Source: JAAYJR01 sp964545315
GTDB lineage: Bacteria; Bacteroidota; Bacteroidia; Bacteroidales; Prolixibacteraceae
Direction of reading: 5' to 3'
Length of the DNA: 64,000 nt
NCBI GenBank assembly: GCA_964545315.1
Contig: CAZJGI010000011.1
Location: 5,868 to 69,867 of the forward strand
Shown: in pieces, positions 63,985-64,000 of the stretch
Layout of the letters: each line of letters starts with the position of its first letter
Position numbering within the stretch: position 1 is the stretch's first letter
Program-made: the position numbers and the translations under genes
Notes under the pieces: generated by a model
Seen by the model: the letters and a program-made list of their open reading frames with translations, nothing else
Told to the model about the DNA's origin: nothing
The model's database searches: none

Positions 63985-64000
63985 GGAAATCTTGCCAGAT

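Noticed and set aside
1..64000. CRISPR arrays, prophage, insertion sequences, rRNA
   Set aside because: No regularly spaced direct repeats, transposase, integrase, phage structural gene or rRNA sequence was seen.

Overview
This window reads as chromosomal DNA of a Bacteroidota bacterium, most likely an environmental or marine member of the Bacteroidales/Marinilabiliales type. This is inferred from AT-rich composition, weak Shine-Dalgarno sites, TTG starts, promoter boxes of the TAnnTTTG type, lipoprotein signals, a protease with a type IX secretion sorting domain, and Bacteroidota-typical small families (DUF6146, DUF2007, a DUF4369/TlpA-like lipoprotein). There is no prophage, CRISPR array, insertion sequence or rRNA.

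Layout. 1-5353 (minus): a tight operon encoding a TRAP transporter (DctP, DctQ, DctM), an AtuA-like DUF1446 protein, a DUF4387 protein and a class I fumarase-like alpha chain cut by the window edge. It probably imports and dehydrates an unidentified (hydroxy)carboxylate. 5615-9268: an eroded accessory stretch with an agarase-like lipoprotein that has lost its catalytic middle, a DUF2007 protein, a truncated beta-helix polysaccharide lyase, a PQQ-like beta-propeller lipoprotein and an exported nitroreductase. 9620-13165: a 1181-residue secreted M6 metallopeptidase with CARDB domains, five 51-residue repeats and a T9SS tail. 13204-13380: palindromic REPIN-like repeats, with a second copy at 56406-56529. 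13382-20002 (minus): a six-gene catabolic operon (transaldolase, DegT aminotransferase, methylmalonate-semialdehyde-type dehydrogenase, sugar isomerase, SMP-30 lactonase, SDR).

20340-44308 is mostly housekeeping: carB, an M19 dipeptidase, a corrinoid-activator-like ferredoxin/ASKHA protein, rlmN, kbl, gltX, a threonine dehydratase-like protein, a cardiolipin synthase, ribD, prmC, an EEP-family protein, ribF, a thioredoxin-fold lipoprotein lacking CxxC, an LpxH-like phosphatase, a KAS III homologue, rmuC, a peroxiredoxin and a zinc-ribbon protein. A GntP permease and an AraC regulator follow.

46746-50903 (plus) is a corrinoid methyl-transfer cluster: a corrinoid protein, a UroD-type methyltransferase fused to two thioredoxin-like domains, a homocysteine methyltransferase-like protein and a CobW GTPase. 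The corrinoid activator sits apart at 24948. 51031-54531 is sdhCAB. 57434-63636 (minus) is a methionine operon: DUF39 homocysteine-biosynthesis protein, NIL-domain ferredoxin, UPF0280 protein and MetH. Its content suggests assembly of homocysteine with sulfide at the level of aspartate semialdehyde, followed by B12-dependent methylation. The window closes with a CAU-anticodon tRNA and its terminator.

The strongest leads are the UroD-thioredoxin-thioredoxin fusion and its corrinoid cluster, the DUF39/NIL/UPF0280/MetH operon, the REPIN family, the TRAP/AtuA/DUF4387/fumarase operon and the transaldolase/MMSDH operon. All functional assignments come from reading motifs by eye; no database search was run.
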